Source: an uncultured Bacteroidota bacterium (GTDB taxonomy: Bacteria; Bacteroidota; Bacteroidia; UBA7662). From it: 8,085 nt of DNA. The notes beneath the pieces are model-generated. The model saw only the letters and a list, made by a program, of their open reading frames with translations, had not been told where the DNA came from and ran no database searches. The stretch is taken from positions 1 to 8,085 of the forward strand of contig CAIOCC010000078.1 in NCBI GenBank assembly GCA_903856555.1, read 5' to 3'. The translations under genes and the position numbers were made by a program. This document shows positions 6,330 through 8,085 of the stretch, in pieces. Within the stretch, counting starts at the first letter, position 1. Each line of letters opens with the position of its first letter.

Positions 6330-6354
6330 GGGTCGGCTCCGGACCCGGTTTTTT
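6330..6354 (+). terminator. Predicted riboswitch-controlled intrinsic terminator
   Basis: GGGTC (6330-6334) and GACCC (6342-6346) can pair around a 7-nt loop, followed by GG and six T residues (6349-6354). It lies between the TPP aptamer and the receptor ATG, the expected place for an expression platform. The stem is short (5 bp, four of them G-C) and there are two bases between stem and T-run, so strength is uncertain. The upstream sequence CGGGCATG (6323-6330) is an exact complement of CATGCCCG (6292-6299) within the aptamer and could act as the competing anti-terminator. Confidence 0.6.
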
Positions 6355-6379
6355 GTTCCGTTCAAACCCAAAAAACCCC

Positions 6380-8085
6380 ATGAGCACCCTCCTCAATCGC
6401 CTAATTCTTGCTGCCATCGTCCTTGTTTGGCCTTCGTTGGTCCCTCTAGCCCTGGGACAAACCGCTCCAACATCCTCTTCAACCCTCCTGCATGGCCGCG
6501 TTGTTGATCCCCAAGGTCAATCCCTGGCCGGCGCCACCCTGCTTTGGGAGGGAACCGCGAGGGGTACTTCCACCAACAACCAAGGTGAATTTGTCTTGGA
6601 AAGACCTTTGGGAGCCCAAAAACTCTTGGTTCGTTATGTTGGCTACCAACCCCTGCGCATGGAGATTCCCTTGGGAGCCAGCAGCGATTTCGGCCTGGAT
6701 ACCCTTCGAAATTGGGTCTTGCAAATGCAGCCCTCGATCTTGATGCGGGAAGAGGTGGTCGTCACGGCCGGACATGTTCTGCCAGGAACCCCGGTCACCT
6801 CCACCAGGATGGATGCCGACGAATTGCGCAAACAAAACACCGGACAGGACATGCCGTATGTTTTGCAATTTCAACCCTCCACCCTCGCCTCCTCCGATGC
6901 AGGGGCCGGCATTGGCTATACCAATTTGCGAATCCGCGGTTCCGATATGACCCGCATCAATGTAACGCTCAACGGGGTTCCGGTCAACGACGCCGAATCC
7001 CATGGTTTGTTCTGGGTCAACATGCCCGATTTGACCTCTTCGCTCAGCTCCGTCCAAATCCAGCGCGGGCTGGGCAGTAGCACCAACGGATCCTCTTCCT
7101 TTGGAGCCAGCATTCACCTCGAAACCCACAGCGAAACGGACAGCCCTGGCATAGGCCTGCGGGTGGGCGGAGGTAGCTTTGGCACTCAAATTCAAAGCTT
7201 TACCGCCAACACCCTCTCTCCCTCCGGGGCCTGGTCTGCCCAGGTCCGCGCCTCCCGCATCCTTTCCAACGGCTATGTCGACCGCTCGGGCAGCAGCCTT
7301 TATTCCTTGGCAGCGTCTCTCGCTTACAAGACCCGTAACACCATACACCGCTGGTCCGTTCTTTCGGGTCGCGAAAAAACAGGACAGGCCTGGTACGGAT
7401 TATCAGCTGCCGAATGGAAAGACAACCCCCGCTTCAATTATGCCGGTATGTTTACGAACGATTCAGGGCAAACCGCCTTTTATCCCAACCAAACCGATAA
7501 CTACCGACAAGACCATTGGCAATATTCCATCAAACACCGCCTCCCCTCGGGCTGGTCAATTCATAACACTTTCTTTTATACCAGAGGTTACGGGTATTAC
7601 GAGGAATACAGTGTAGGCCAAGCCCTGGCCGATTACGGACTCCCCCCGGTCCGCACCGGCAGCGATAGCCTCGTCGTCCTGGCAACCCATTCGGATCTCA
7701 TCCGCCAACGCTGGCTGGACAACCACTTTGTGGGGCAAATCCTTCAGGCTCAGGTCCGAGGCTGGACGCTCGGGGCCCAGATTCAGCGCTATACCGGATG
7801 GCATTTTGGCCGCGTCCAATGGACCCGCGTTGGGGCCCTCAGCCTGCCGGAACACGAATATTACCGCAACAGGGCCATCAAAAGCGAGGTTTCGGCCTTC
7901 GTCAAAAAGCAAAGCCCCGTGAGCCGCGATGGACGGCTTCAATGGTACGGAGATCTTCAGTGGCGAGGTATCAACTACGCCCTGGTTGGAGAGGGTGGGG
8001 ACGGGCAGCCCCGCCCCGTCCAAAAGGTTTTCAACTTTGTGAATCCCAAAACGGGTCTTCATTTTCAAGCCAATGATCGCTGGTC
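6380..8085 (+). CDS. TonB-dependent outer-membrane receptor, probable thiamin uptake (3' end missing)
   Basis: The frame is open from the ATG at 6380 to the right edge (568 codons plus 2 bases), so the C-terminal part of the barrel lies outside. It has a signal peptide (hydrophobic residues 7-25, likely cleavage after A-L-G at 26), a carboxypeptidase-regulatory-like beta domain at about 36-118 (HGRVVDPQGQSLAGATLLW, NNQGEF, VRYVGYQPL), a TonB-box-like EEVVVTA (124-130) and a plug domain at about 135-250 (LRIRG, INVTLNGVPVND, VQIQRG.GSS..G..SFGASI). Barrel strands with alternating aromatic residues follow. Such receptors use TonB-ExbBD energy to import scarce ligands. The TPP riboswitch upstream points to thiamin or its phosphates, as with the thiamin-regulated receptors known in Bacteroidetes, where a PnuT transporter and a thiamin pyrophosphokinase often follow. 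It lacks SusC hallmarks. The barrel itself does not reveal the ligand. Confidence 0.93.
   Translation, partial: MSTLLNRLILAAIVLVWPSLVPLALGQTAPTSSSTLLHGRVVDPQGQSLAGATLLWEGTARGTSTNNQGEFVLERPLGAQKLLVRYVGYQPLRMEIPLGASSDFGLDTLRNWVLQMQPSILMREEVVVTAGHVLPGTPVTSTRMDADELRKQNTGQDMPYVLQFQPSTLASSDAGAGIGYTNLRIRGSDMTRINVTLNGVPVNDAESHGLFWVNMPDLTSSLSSVQIQRGLGSSTNGSSSFGASIHLETHSETDSPGIGLRVGGGSFGTQIQSFTANTLSPSGAWSAQVRASRILSNGYVDRSGSSLYSLAASLAYKTRNTIHRWSVLSGREKTGQAWYGLSAAEWKDNPRFNYAGMFTNDSGQTAFYPNQTDNYRQDHWQYSIKHRLPSGWSIHNTFFYTRGYGYYEEYSVGQALADYGLPPVRTGSDSLVVLATHSDLIRQRWLDNHFVGQILQAQVRGWTLGAQIQRYTGWHFGRVQWTRVGALSLPEHEYYRNRAIKSEVSAFVKKQSPVSRDGRLQWYGDLQWRGINYALVGEGGDGQPRPVQKVFNFVNPKTGLHFQANDRW

Noticed and set aside
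6142..6417. Minus-strand open frame of 91 codons across the intergenic region
   Set aside because: It spans the TPP aptamer and terminator in antisense and shows no protein signature.
6310..6507. Possible upstream reading frame starting at the 3' end of the aptamer and overlapping the receptor start out of frame
   Set aside because: The ATG lies in P1 of the riboswitch and no ribosome-binding site or family feature supports translation.
6479..7348. Minus-strand open frame of 289 codons inside the receptor gene
   Set aside because: Antisense to a clear signal-peptide, plug and barrel reading frame; Gly-rich shadow composition.

Overview
The window looks like ordinary core chromosome from a member of the Bacteroidota (Bacteroidetes) with fairly high GC for that phylum. 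Four things support this: (i) a 1,117-residue SecA with the long insertion after the DEAD-like Walker B region and a C-terminal SEC-C zinc motif; (ii) a small SPOR-domain exported protein of the type common in this phylum; (iii) no clear Shine-Dalgarno sequences ahead of the genes, together with matches to the Bacteroidetes -7 promoter box TAnnTTTG in the intergenic DNA; (iv) a TonB-dependent receptor with an N-terminal carboxypeptidase-regulatory-like domain behind a TPP riboswitch.

Layout. The left end, on the minus strand, holds the first 55 codons of an unrecognised protein (1-167) just downstream of rbfA (198-548). A 32-bp gap separates rbfA from a divergent acyl-CoA thioesterase of the hotdog/4HBT family (581-1129, plus). 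Its 3' end overlaps tail-to-tail by 44 bp with an M20-family amidohydrolase (1086-2291, minus). The amidohydrolase start overlaps by 17 bp the end of a SPOR-domain protein gene (2275-2736, minus), which lies 35 bp downstream of secA (2772-6125, minus). secA, the SPOR gene and the amidohydrolase probably form one operon, with a possible extra promoter before the SPOR gene.

A 254-bp intergenic region (6126-6379) separates secA from a divergent, right-truncated TonB-dependent receptor gene (6380-8085, plus, open to the window edge). It holds a secA promoter candidate inside an inverted repeat, a plus-strand promoter candidate, a complete TPP aptamer (6228-6312), a predicted terminator (6330-6354), and an 8-nt sequence that could form an anti-terminator with the aptamer. 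The simplest reading is a thiamin (or thiamin phosphate) outer-membrane uptake receptor that is shut off by transcription termination when cellular TPP is high.

I found no insertion sequence, CRISPR array, tRNA, rRNA, phage gene or defence system. The most interesting parts are the riboswitch with its predicted switching helix, the promoter architecture of the secA/receptor divergent region, and an 18-bp exact repeat shared by two unrelated genes. I see no strong case for a wholly new system.
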